DNA from: Gracilariopsis chorda
Taxonomy: Eukaryota; Rhodophyta; Florideophyceae; Gracilariales; Gracilariaceae
Assembly: GCA_003194525.1 (NCBI GenBank)
Contig: NBIV01000047.1
Coordinates: 62,001 to 126,000 of the forward strand
Reading direction: 5' to 3'
DNA length: 64,000 nt
Every line of letters begins with the position of its first letter. The stretch's first letter is position 1. The notes under the pieces are model-generated. The model did not search any database. It was given only the letters and a program-made list of their open reading frames with translations, and was not told where the DNA came from. Of this stretch, positions 53,805 to 64,000 are shown one piece after another. The position numbers and the translations under genes were made by a program.

Positions 53805-56800
53805 TCAAACTAGTGGCACCCCTCTACAAAAGTCTACAGCTTCTTGTAGAACAGGGTTTTTGATGCTTACCGGCATTGAATGCAAATCCTGCGCATTTCG
53901 GGGCGTCTTGTCTTCACTATGCAGCAGTAACAAATCATCAGATGTTCTGACACACAAAAGTCTAACATAGACCTTATCCGGCGAAAAAAATTTGGTTCGA
54001 AAGTCAATTATCATTTTCTTCAGCGTTTGTCCTTGCGCTTTATGCACATTTGCTGCAAATGCAAATCTGATTGGAAACTGTCGACGTTTGATTTTCACAT
54101 CTGCAAACTCGAAACAAATGTCAATTTGGTGCAGTAAAAAGCTTTGCTGAATTTCACCATGTTCATCAATGCCCGAAAGTCGAATCAATCTGCGAGAAAT
54201 GCTGGTAACGATAAATATCTTTCGATTCAGCAAGTGCGGATGAAGTACATTTCGAATCACCATAACAGGGACACCCAACTTCAGTTTCAAATGGTTGTGC
54301 GGGACTCCAGTTGGAGCGTAATTATACGTCAGTTCAGGTCCAATGATACTATTTGTGTGAAAGTTTTAACCGGTTGACCCTCGGTTGGGAACGATCGTCT
54401 TTGCAGACTTCAAGTCAAACATCCTTCCGGAGAAATACTCCAATGCGTTCTGGTTATGTTCCTCCACTAATTGGTTTGTTGGCACAACAATCAATCGGTT
54501 GAGCTTGACATCTTCTTTCTCCCGTGTTGTAAACAATTTCCAAAGCAACTTGTATGCTTCGTTTACATCTGACGTAGACATGAGCAGAAGCCTTCCAGAT
54601 GCTGGAAAAGTCCCACGACGAAGACTGAGCAAACCTTTTGCAAAAACTGGATCATCTCGTTGACGAACGTGTTCTGTAAAGCGAAGAACTTTGACTCTTC
54701 TGTCCAAAAGATCGCAAGAGTACCATGGAAGCTCCCGTAGGAGACTCACTGGAATAACACGAATTGTTCCATCCCTTTCGGATATTTTTCTCGTTCTTGG
54801 AACCACTGGAAGTAGTTACATATATTCGCCTGCCATAACTACGACCATGCCTCCAAAGTTTTTCTTAGAGGTTTTTAAGTCCTTCAGTACGGTGTTCACA
54901 ATCTCGAAGAGCATTTTCGGGCACATTGAAGCTTCATCAATTATCAGCAAAATAGTCTTCCGTACTAGTTCGGCTCTCTGTGATCGTGGTCCGTACTTGG
55001 AAAGTGTCCGACGCTCTCTACTCTGCGATTATTTGTTGCCATCAACTCCCAATCCAAGCAAACTATGCAAAGTTCTTCCGCCTTCATATAGGGCACCAGC
55101 AATACCTGTTGTGGCTGTCATCTGCACCAATAAGCCTTCGTGCTCAACAATATCTCTCAGCAAAGATAGGAGATAGGTCTTCCCTGTCCCCGCTCGTCCT
55201 TGTAATAAGAAAACGCTTCCGTGTGTGTTGCGTCTTTCAGACTCTCGCATTCTATCTCTTTATTGTATTTCTCTCATTATTTTGTCAAAAACGTGCTTCT
55301 GGACTTCTTTCAGATCATCATATCTCTCTTTTAACCTACTCCTGGACCTCGAAAAAGAGCTGCGACGTACTTCAGCTTGTTCCTCTGCTAATTGCAGTTC
55401 GCTCTCTCTGAGATGAAGCTGTGATACAGTACGATGAAAGAACGGATCATTTCTGATAAGCCGACCGCCATGTCTGTCCGAAATCTCAATGATTCTTCGA
55501 AGTAGTTCTTCTTTTCTTTGTGCTCTTTTTACCTCGGTTATATCTGCAGTTAGAGCTCGTTCGTGCTTTTCAATCACAGTTTTCGGATTTACCCCTTGTT
55601 GAAAGGAAGTGACGACCAAGTAACACAGCTCAACAGGAGTAGAATGGTATCTTACTGCCTCATCAAAATCTGTTTCGTACTCTTCACCATGGATATATAG
55701 TCCACGGGCTATTGCGGCTTCTCTATAAGTTGAGTAGAATTCGCTGCCAACACGCTTCTGATCATCAAAGGAGCTGAATGCAGAGTTCATAAGCAATACT
55801 TGAAGAGCGAAGAGTTCGGGATTTGCGGTAGAAGCAAATCTAATTCGAGTCAAAGTTCGATCATTTTCGGATCGCTGCACGACGTACATTCGTGTACTTT
55901 CTCCATCCTGAATAGAGTCAGACTCTGGTACAGAGTGGGGTAGCTTATCATATACACGTACAGTCTTGTAATATGTCATGTAGTTCAAGTCCATGTATCG
56001 GGAGGGTCGTTTGAAATATCTTTCCAGCAGGGAAGACTTCAGACGTCTAGGCAGTCTTACGTTTCGAATCAAAACCTGTCACTATCCACGGAGCTGTATG
56101 TCAATTGCCTGTAAAGTTGGATTGATGCGAACATGCCTGAGCTCAAAGAGGTTCCATGCAGCTTCAAACGCGCCCATCATTCTTGCTCTCATGTACGCCC
56201 TGATCTCATTTTGAAGCATGTTGCTCTGTGCACTTGATTGGCTTTCCGTTCGACTTGATACAACCAAATCCTGTTCTTTAGCACTCTTGAAAGCATACTT
56301 CATCAGGTATGCTACAGCGCTGCCCCCTTGGGTTCATTCAACATTGATGTGAGCCTTGTACTTCATTGTGAGATCTGGATTGTACGGAACCACTTTCAAA
56401 TCTTCTGTCCTTCTTCTTCGGTAGGTCACTCGATTTTGTACTCATTTATCGTTGTTTCAGCCACAATTTCTTGTCGATCATACCCAAATCTGCACCTCCC
56501 ATCAGAGGTACGACCACGGCAATATGGAGAGTGTCTGTGCATATTGAATTTCTTCACCAATTTTCGGAGTTCCTGGTCCTCAGTCGAGTCACCCCGAGGT
56601 AGTTCGGCTTTGATCAAAGTGTCAATGATCTCAGTATCTTCAATTACGCCCCCCTCCAACCAAAGAAGAATACGATGATGTAGATTATTTCTCTCCTGGA
56701 ACTCAAGTTTGGCGGCAATCCCAATGCATTTCAAGCCAAAGAGCTCTTCTGAATTATTCTGTAGATCCATCATGACTGAATTTTCATACTGGTTGTACAC

Positions 56801-58454
56801 TCTTGCAATACGATCTGGCCTTTGAAAAGGACGGCATCTGTCTCTCTGTGGAGAAAATGCTCCGGTGTTGTCGTTGTCCATACTAAGCCTTTTCATCTCT
56901 TCCCGCCATACGTTCATTGTGACTGTGACGAAAAGCGCCGGGGAGCCCAGTCGAGCTACCATTGCTTGCACATCCAGTTGTTTTTGTCTCCAGTACGCAG
57001 GCGAGTTTTTGTGATTACCGGGAAGGAATAGTTTACCGGGAGGGCCAAGTTCATCTGTTCCGGTATGGGTTCCAGCCAGCAGCTCCCGTTCTTCAACCAT
57101 TCTCCTCTGTTCTGTTTCCAAGTAACGAAGTCTCAAGTCTTCAATGTCTGTGGTAGTACGAAGAAACCATTGCTGAAGAAAAGTACCAGGGTTCAGCGGC
57201 ACATTATCGTTGTACAGTCTTCGCTTAGAGTGTTCTGCCCATATTAGGCTCCTTTCGTCTAGGTTGTTCGCATCCCTTGATGAAATATATGTTGCTGTAT
57301 CATACGGGGCATGAATCTCACCGTAAGGGTAGAGCAGTGAAAAAGCTCCCTTCTCAGCTTCCATTGAATCAGGCTTCAAACGCTTGTACTTGACAACTCG
57401 AAGTCGAAGATTTCCGGTTGACTTGTGATGGAATTCTCTTCCGCCTACCATCTGGGCAACTGGGGCTTCCCACCTGAACGGTCCACTTGGCTCTACGACG
57501 AAAGCTCTCATTGCAAGAGGTCAGCCTCACTGTCTTCTGGTAACGGTCCTGCACCAGAGCTCACCTCGATTCGGGCTTCATGGGCACCTTGATAGTTCCG
57601 GACAACTATTCCTTCCTGAATAGCCTCTGCAGAGATGTCCAGAGTAGACTCGTCCACGTTTGATCTCCTGCGAACACTTTCGTCTGGTCTGCACAAATTT
57701 CTATATCTCTGTCGGACAATATCTGGTCTTGGTTGCATGAGATCGTGCAACTTTGGAACCAAGTATAATTTCGGGTTAGGCACCATTCTTCTTGTGAAAG
57801 AAGAAGAATAATCCCGTGATTTAAGACTGGGAGGACCTTCCGACCACAAATATGTGTAGCGCATGTCCTGGCCTGGAACAGAAAGAGACACATTGCCTTG
57901 AAGTCGAAGAAATAACGGACCTCCACCCCGAACGTACTTCATACCCATGAATGTGACAATGGTTGCAAATAACACATTTAAGTGTGTTGATAGCGTTTGA
58001 AAAGAACGCAAGCGATATATGTCTTCAAGTTGCAAATTGATATGCACTCGTCTGAAAGAAACTTCAAGCGATCTGGAGCTTTTATATCAACAGCATGTTC
58101 ATTCGGTCTCTGCACCAAGCAGAACTGCGCCACAATATTTGCACATACGAATACGAAGCACCCACCCGAATCTTTGAGAGGACACCGAGGTGCTCGATGG
58201 CCGTTTGCACCGCACGTCCCACAAAACGCTGGAAGTGTGCCAGTGATTGGTTGGTACTCCAGATATGAAGAGCTTGGACGTGCGAGGCCTTGACAAATAC
58301 TTTCTGCCCTTGCATCCCAGACATATTTTGCTCCATAGTGAATGCCTTGGCGAGGTCTCCCAGAGAACCACATAGCCGTCCTATCTCGTTCCTGTTGAAT
58401 ACCGGAAGAATGGGAGGAGTTCAAGTATACGTCTTCAGGGTTATGAGGTTCCAT
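53805..58454 (-). pseudogene. Helitron Rep/helicase, decayed
   Basis: The minus strand reads in order as follows. An N-terminal CCHC knuckle (FCGTCGANGHRAPRC) lies at 58454-57978. The Helitron N-terminal region is at 58047-57508. The Rep core (57511-56426) has LFVTVTMNVW and EFQERNNLHHRILLWLEG in place of the usual PHAHILL HUH motif; His-His-Arg means the second His is lost. Next are VVPYNPDLTMKYKAHINVE and YLMKYAFKSA. A PIF1-like helicase follows with Walker A GRAGTGKTYL (55250-55029) and a C-terminal RFAFAANVHKAQGQTLKKM block (54290-53805). Stops and shifts occur at roughly eight places, including TGA directly after HINVE. An inactive autonomous Helitron; the CTRR terminus was not located. 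Confidence 0.85.
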
Positions 58455-58931
58455 AACATTTTACGGAAGCTCGATTCTAGTTCCTAAGTCCACCTGCGCA
58501 AGCTCATCGGTTATGTCTCGTTGATGCACGGGCTGTATATTCTCTCTTGGACGACGGCCTGCTCCTGACCGGCGACCACCACGTTATGATGGGGGTCGAT
58601 GCGAAGAAGAACTCATGTCGGACTGAAAGAACCGGAGAGAGGTTGAGAGATTTGGTAATCACCTTTCGATGGAACATGCACCGTCTCTGCCCCTTAAGAA
58701 GAGAACTGGTGTTGCACAATATTTTCCGGCCTGAAATATACGTATACATGTTGTCTTCATTGTCTCAATATGTTCCTGACACCATCAGTACCTGGATAGT
58801 TTACATACTTAGTAATTACCTAAGTAAATATGCATTACATTCCTATTCGGTCTTGGTTTCAGACGTCAATACATATGGAGTACAATTTACCTACGTTTGC
58901 AAGGTATAGTTTGTTTCTATTCTTGTTACAG
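58455..58931. other. Spacer between Helitron and tandem repeat
   Basis: Presumably the 5' flank of the Helitron. No TC terminus was identified with confidence. Confidence 0.3.
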
Positions 58932-59350
58932 CGTTCTAAGTTTCTAGAACTGTATGGCCTACTTATGCACTACATAGATTAAAACTATTTTTGTTAGCAG
59001 GGTATACGTTTGCAGTACTGCGCAGCTTACGTATGCGCTACGTAAACTATAACTGTTTTTGTTAGAAGGGTATACGTTTGCAGTACTGCGCAGCCTACGT
59101 ATGCGCTACGTAAAATTAAACTATTTTTGTTAGAAGGGTATACGTTTGCAGTACTGCACAGCCTACGTATGCGCTACGTAAACTATAACTATTTTTGTTA
59201 GAAGGGTATACGTTTGCAGTACGGCGCAACCTACGTATGCGCAACGTAAACTATAACTATTTTTGTTAGAAGGGTATACGTTTGCAGTACTGCGCAGCCT
59301 ACGTATGTGCTACGTAAACTATAACTATTTTTGTTAGAAGGGTATACGTA
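58932..59350. repeat. Tandem repeat, 68-bp unit, about six copies
   Basis: The landmark GGGTATACG recurs at 59000, 59068, 59136, 59204, 59272 and 59340, exactly 68 bp apart each time. Units are over 90 percent alike; a more divergent copy precedes 58980. Each unit holds the self-complementary pieces GTATAC and TACGTA. The array ends 190 bp before the small gene at 59538. Confidence 0.92.
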
Positions 59351-59537
59351 GGTTGTACTATACGTAATTTATTTTGTTGTTTGAATAGGTTAGGTGTCTA
59401 TTTTACCTATTGTCCAATGTGCTGAAGATTGTGTACTTAAGTTAGAGTGTACCCTAAAGTCGCAGAAAACGTTTTCCAAAGCAGCCACCTACAACTTATT
59501 TTACTCTACTTCTTCTTTTCAACTATTTTCTACCACC

Positions 59538-59914
59538 ATGGCCGATATGTCCCAAACAGAGGTTCGCTACCTACAACTATGCCGTTTGTGCGACCGTAAG
59601 GATGCTATTCTACCTCGCTTGTGCACAATATTGGAAAAATTGCGCATCATACAGGCTGCATTGAAGCACACTGATATGCACCGTGGCAATGTCAATTGGT
59701 TTTTTTGGAAGAGACTTTGTGCTCCATTGGCCCGAAAATCGACACCGTGTACACGGAATTGGAAGCCTACCATGTGATTGGACGCAGCAAGGATTTGCCT
59801 GTTCGGTGGCCGTCAGAGATATCCACGTGTGAGACGGGTTCAGCGGGGCTGATAGAAGTTGAGGCTGTGGAGAGTGACGGATCATACACGTGCTCGACCG
59901 ATTCGCGCCAGTAA
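59538..59914 (+). CDS. Small hypothetical protein with T7 frameshift
   Basis: ATG 59538 in a strong context (CACCATGGCC) starts a Cys-rich, helical N-terminal part (LQLCRLCDRKDAILPRLCTI). The frame deteriorates after a run of seven T (59700-59706). Read one base over, the chain continues sensibly (IDTVYTELEAYHVIG) to a stop at 59912-59914, about 125 residues in all. Eight T would restore the frame, so this is either a homopolymer sequencing error, a recent null allele, or a slippage site. Family not recognised. Confidence 0.4.
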
Positions 59915-60072
59915 GGCAAATCCTTTGATTATCATTGGCTGGTTGTTTGGAGGGAAAAAAATGTGCGTTTATTGATGTATTCTAAGGGGTCAACTTGCTC
60001 GTTGTCAGAGCAATCCTTAAGTAGGTTAAAATCTTGACGAAGAGTTCCAATGACCCAACCCAAAGCTGAATA

Positions 60073-60660
60073 TCAATGACAGCGTAAAGTTCTGTAGCAC
60101 GAAGACGTAGTGCAAACATAAGAAAACCAGTTAGAATAAATTGCAACTTGTTGCTTCACAGCTGCAGGAGTTTTCAGCTTCATGATCCAAGAACGACCGT
60201 TTTTTAGATATTTTCTAAGAGATAAAAGTGACTTCCACCTTCCAGTGATAGCAAAACTTTCGGCGCTGTGTCCAAGAACGTAATCGTGAACTGCTCCCCC
60301 TATATGAGCAGAGTGCATAGTGATTCTGAAGTTTTCAAGACCAAGGCTTTGACATGCGTGCTGAATATGGTTATGATAGGTTTGGTGCGAAATTTTGAAC
60401 ACTCTTTGTTTCTCGCAATAGTGCTTACATATGCTTCGCTTAAATGCCACCAATGCAACAATTGCCCCCATCTTCGTGAGAAGCACAAATTCAAAAGGAC
60501 TTGTTTTTGTGTCTTTGATGCAGACTCCAGGAGTGCCAATAGGGTAAGAAGATAAACGAGGATTTCCAGGAAGGGCCACCAGGTCCCATGTTAAACCAAA
60601 CACTTCACACGCTCTCAAATATCCGGCCCAAGCTACCACCAACGCGAGGGCGCCTTGCAT
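60073..60660 (-). pseudogene. Tyrosine recombinase of second YR element
   Basis: GYLRACEVFGLTWDL carries the first catalytic Arg. MHSAHIGGAVHDYVLGHS matches HS.RiGGA, with His (CAT) where HxxR needs Arg (CGT). GRWKSLLSLRKYLKNGRSW supplies the second His/Trp position and the Tyr. The N-terminal core-binding part is missing. The CGT to CAT change alone would abolish activity. Confidence 0.7.
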
Positions 60661-61653
60661 CTTTATCTGCTGCAGCAGGTAGCCAGAAATTGCAAATGTG
60701 AACTCTTTTGTTAGTGGAGTTGCGAATTCTGAGGGGTTGGTTATGTCTCAGCCTTTCAAGGCTCTTTGCGAAAGTCCAAGTTGCTTCCTAGATGGAGGGA
60801 TTAGAATGTGTATAGCGCAGAGTACATTGAGCATTTTCTGTCTCATGCCTCGAGCGTCTGAGGTACAGTAGCATTCTTCGATGAATTCTAGAGCATTTCG
60901 TCCAGCTCGTCAATGGTGTTGGGCAGGGATTGGAGGTAGTCTTGGGAGCAGTTTAGCGTCTCTCCGTGTCGCTTTGCCGGCAGTTTTGATGTAATTACTG
61001 AAGAGTGGATGTTTGTCCAAGAATACGTAGAGTGGAACTTCAAGATTTTCCAGGCACTTTGGAGTGTGCCGGTTGACTGCGGTATGAAGTTTTGGGAAAT
61101 GTCTCGAGAGTTCTATCTGACGCGGTTTGCTTGGCGCATTGTACTTTGCTGTACGATTCCCGGCTGTGCGACTGACTGTTGGAGATGCACTTTTGAAGAC
61201 TCCCCTCCCCCGTTCGCAGCGCGGCTCTCCGTGCTCGGAGCCGGAGGTAGATCTGCGAGGCTTCTGGGATCGGAGCAGTCATTTCTGGGGGATGGGAACA
61301 GTTGGCGGGCCTATTTTAAGTAGGATCGGGAGGGTGTGTCTGCGGGGTTCAAGAAGGAGGTACGTGGAAAAGAACAGGAGTGAGATCGTGTGCAATCGAA
61401 ATTGCTGCGAACCTGCGCCACGGCAAAGCGAGGTTTGGGCTTGATGATCTTTTTTTCTCTAAAGCCTGTATTGTCACAAGCGAGTCCAAGAAAATCATGA
61501 CCTTTCTGTTGGATTGCTTGCGGGATTCTATCCATTCCAGACTCAGGTAAGCATTTGTAGCCTCAAGGGCGTTAATGTGGGCTTTTCGTCTCCATCAATG
61601 AACAAAGGCTGTTGTCTACCTTTTGATTATAATAAACTCTTTCACAGCTTCTG

Positions 61654-63214
61654 CTACGTTGTGGAATGTATTGAAGTGGGATCCCTCAAAAGCGTTTGGA
61701 TAGAAGATTGGTGGGCTTCTGTATACACTAACGCGCTGCCATCTGGGGAGGCATCGAAGCAAAGTACTATGTTGGAAGTTCGTTTGTGCAGGTGGATAAC
61801 CGACAGCGGCAGGAGCCATAATAGTCTATTCAGCTCCTGTAATGCGCGAGTTTGGAGTATCTCAGGCTGTTTTCGGGGCTTCTTGTGGTTTATAAACCGG
61901 TAAGTGTTCAAAAGAACCGATAGAAGTAGTCTATTCCCGAGGGCTCCCCAAAAAGGCCTTCCTGTGATCGACTCAGCCAGTTCCTGGGTGAGGTGTTGGG
62001 GATTTTCGATTTGGAATGCCTGCTGAATAGTCTTGATTGTTTTGGCCGGATCGGGGAAGGCCAGCCGGTTTGGAAGATCGATGCGCCAGCCAATGAAGGG
62101 GATGGTGCTGTGTACTAGGAACCCAATCGTGCAAGACTGGCTGGTCTTGATCGGAAGGCCAGTGTCCTCGAATTTGTTGTAACCAAGCCTCTGAAATGTG
62201 ATGGCTTCTTGATTGCTCCAGTCTCTGAAGGTGAAATTGATGTCATCAATTATATGGAGGCAAACAGCGTCTCCTGGGTTCTTATATAGAACGTTACTGT
62301 TCTTCGTCGGTGATGGAAGTTGCGGTGCGGGTCTGCGACAGTGCGGGTGGTACATGAATATCTGGAAGGTCTGCTCAATTATCTTCTGGGCAGCCGTTTG
62401 GGCAATATAAGCTGCCCACTTATACCCCATGGGCATCGTTTTCTGGAGGGGGCGGAGCAGAGATTTGGCGGTGATAAGCGTCGAATGAGAGGAGTTCTTT
62501 GGGGAGGACTGAAGCCCGTATGGCTTGAAGGGGGAATATAGTGGCCATTTCGGGAGGAAGAGGGATATTGTATACCATGTTCTCAATGTCCAGATAGAAG
62601 GATGAAAGTTTTCCACATCCGAGGCTATACTTGGAAAATAATTCTGGACATGGGACGAAGGTGTGCGGAGGGTCCGGAAGCAGTTGGTTTTGGAACTTCG
62701 AACATCTGATGAGTCGATCACGCGCCTCATCTTTGACGACGGCGAAGGAGTACATGGTAATGTGGTTTGCGATTTCTCGATACGCGTTATTCTCCTTGCT
62801 GACAACTGACCAAGCTAACATTCCCGCCTTGTGCGCTTGAAGTAAGATATTGGAGTACTGCTTCTTGGACCCGAGAACATGGCTGCTTGGAACTGCATTG
62901 GTGGGTGTTGCTGCACCTTTGATAAGGTTTTCGAAATCGTTCCAGGAGAAGACTGCCTCAGAGGCTTGTTGCAAAATTTTAGTGCATAGGACACCACTTT
63001 TCTTGCCTGTCTTTTTGGACAAGTCTACACGCTTTGCGTTTAGTGCTGTAAAACCGCTGCGTGTCATTGTGTGCTTCTCTGTGCCGGTTATGAACTCGGC
63101 AAAAATTGCATTCCATGAAGAGTCGTGGCATTCCTTTCTCGCAAAGCAGAAGTCATTAGGCCCTGTTACGATGTTCACCAGGGGATTTCCGCTCACCTGG
63201 ATAGCTCGTTGCAA
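61654..63214 (-). pseudogene. Reverse transcriptase/RNase H of second YR element
   Basis: The upstream frame (63214-62420) holds FAVVKDEARDRLIRCSKFQN and SFYLDIENMVYNIPLPPEM (RT motifs before and at the first catalytic Asp). The second frame (open 62805-61654) continues from about 62440 with PMGYKWAAYIAQTAAQ and the catalytic LHIIDDINFTF, where HIIDD replaces YxDD. WRIDLPNRLAFPDPAKT follows, then an RNase H-like SNIVLCFDASPDGSALVYT. A frameshift near 62420-62460 separates the two. The motifs are unlike the DIRS-type RT at 16520. Confidence 0.7.
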
Positions 63215-63349
63215 CCATTGGTGTGCCCGGGACTTTATCGAAGTGATTGCTTGATGTGCTTGAGGTGATACGAAGCTGGAAATGGCTTGCGTCGAAGGAG
63301 ACCCGCTTTATAAATGGTTTAGGGCTAAAAGAAACTCAGTGGTAACGGA

Positions 63350-63987
63350 TTAGTAATGAGAGGTTCGTGAGATGGGAGTAGGGAAGGTGCGGGCCCTGCT
63401 TTTTACGAGGGACTTCTTTCGTATGGATTTGGATGTTGATTCGGGTTTTGTTGCGGGGTTTGAGCGCGTCTGTGCTGCGATAATTGGGATTTGTTGCGGG
63501 TGATGTTGCGATTTCTGGTCGATCTGAAGGCCTTCATCGTTTTTATCTCCGAAGCAAACTGCAGATTTCGGCGGCTTTCCACTTCTGGTAACAGGTTCTG
63601 TGATGCTGGTTACACCTCTAGTAGTGGTATGGCTACTTTCCGTGCTTGTGCACGGGTTGTGCTCCGTAGACGTATGAAGGATTCCATAAATACTAGGGTG
63701 TAGAGGCGTCGCAGAGCCACTTCTATCCATTCGGAGTTTTCCAGGGCTGATTGCATGGTTTCGTGTTTGAGAAGAGCAAGATGTAAAATTCTCGCTAGAG
63801 TGCAGGCCTCGGCCTCTGATGCCATCAATTCTCCGTTTGCCCCGCGTGACCACTCCCTTCCCGCCATGGACTGCTCTAGATTTATGCCTATGCGCACTAG
63901 AGATTGAAGAATAGTTCCTCCCAAGAGTTCTTTTACGGTGATAGTTGGGAGGGACAGTCCTTTTCCCGGATACACACCGAGATTCAT
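63350..63987 (-). pseudogene. Gag-like ORF of second YR element
   Basis: ATG 63987 begins a helical protein (ITVKELLGGTILQSLVRIGI; EAEACTLARILHLALLKHET) ending at 63610. A Ser/Thr/Lys-rich tail in another frame (63853-63350) probably continues it after a shift near 63700. Assigned by position only. Confidence 0.4.
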
Positions 63988-64000
63988 AGGCCTGTTTTGT

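Larger units (their letters stand above)
60073..63987 (-). mobile_element. Second YR retrotransposon, divergent and inactivated
   Basis: Read on the minus strand the order is gag-like, RT, tyrosine recombinase, as in the 15510-19819 element, but the proteins are of a different lineage. Frames are broken and the recombinase has lost a catalytic Arg. The left (3') repeat was not identified, and the 5' end may extend past the window. About 1 kb between RT and recombinase has no open frame. Confidence 0.7.

Overview
The window is eukaryotic nuclear DNA dominated by transposable elements, with only a few intact host-type genes. One gene with a clear GT-AG intron (TMBIM/Bax-inhibitor type, 50472-51604) and a long intronless PH-domain kinase (45545-47365) suggest a compact-gene, TE-rich, intron-poor genome. 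A multicellular red alga would fit, but this is inferred from style alone; no rRNA or organellar marker is present. Non-ATG-start open frames, many in-frame stops and one-base frameshifts show that most long frames here are decayed elements.

Layout. 1-1766: decayed hAT transposase. 2863-4885: decayed CACTA/Transposase_21-type transposase (minus). 5775-12004: a structurally complete Ty1/copia element (minus) with 216-bp LTRs and a 5-bp target duplication, apparently lodged in an 83-bp intron of a plus-strand gene; its gag is split by an 822-bp insertion packed with over twenty mini-hairpins. 12044-13468: putative exons of the host gene. 14382-14579: orphan copia RNase H fragment. 15510-19819: DIRS-type tyrosine-recombinase (YR) retrotransposon with identical 221-bp direct repeats and intact gag-like, RT/RNase H and YR frames. 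A Pol III/tRNA-like segment follows at 19926-20007. 20420-21288: PIF/Harbinger transposase. 21895-27835: a long VPS13-like locus with six in-frame stops (five TGA) and three one-base shifts. 27845-28576: SANT/trihelix-type TE protein (minus). 30206-31649: pogo-like transposase. 31769-32688: Harbinger-derived element with TTA duplication and a SANT-like pseudogene.

33561-34532 encodes an intact 2-oxoglutarate/Fe(II)-oxygenase-like protein. 34653-38504 holds three unrecognised proteins (two coiled-coil or charged, one membrane). 38759-42269 is a decayed LTR-retroelement with protease and integrase core and an upstream C2H2 zinc-finger frame. 43757-47365 is a divergent host gene pair: a TKI1/cramped-like nuclear protein and a PH-kinase. 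47990-49661 is a broken unknown gene; 50472-51604 is the TMBIM gene. 53805-58454 is a decayed Helitron (Rep plus PIF1-like helicase). 58932-59350 is a 68-bp tandem repeat, followed by a small frameshifted gene. 60073-63987 is a second, different and inactivated YR retroelement (minus).

The most unusual signal is the density of short GC-clamped hairpins in non-coding parts of several elements, concentrated in the 9976-10797 insertion.
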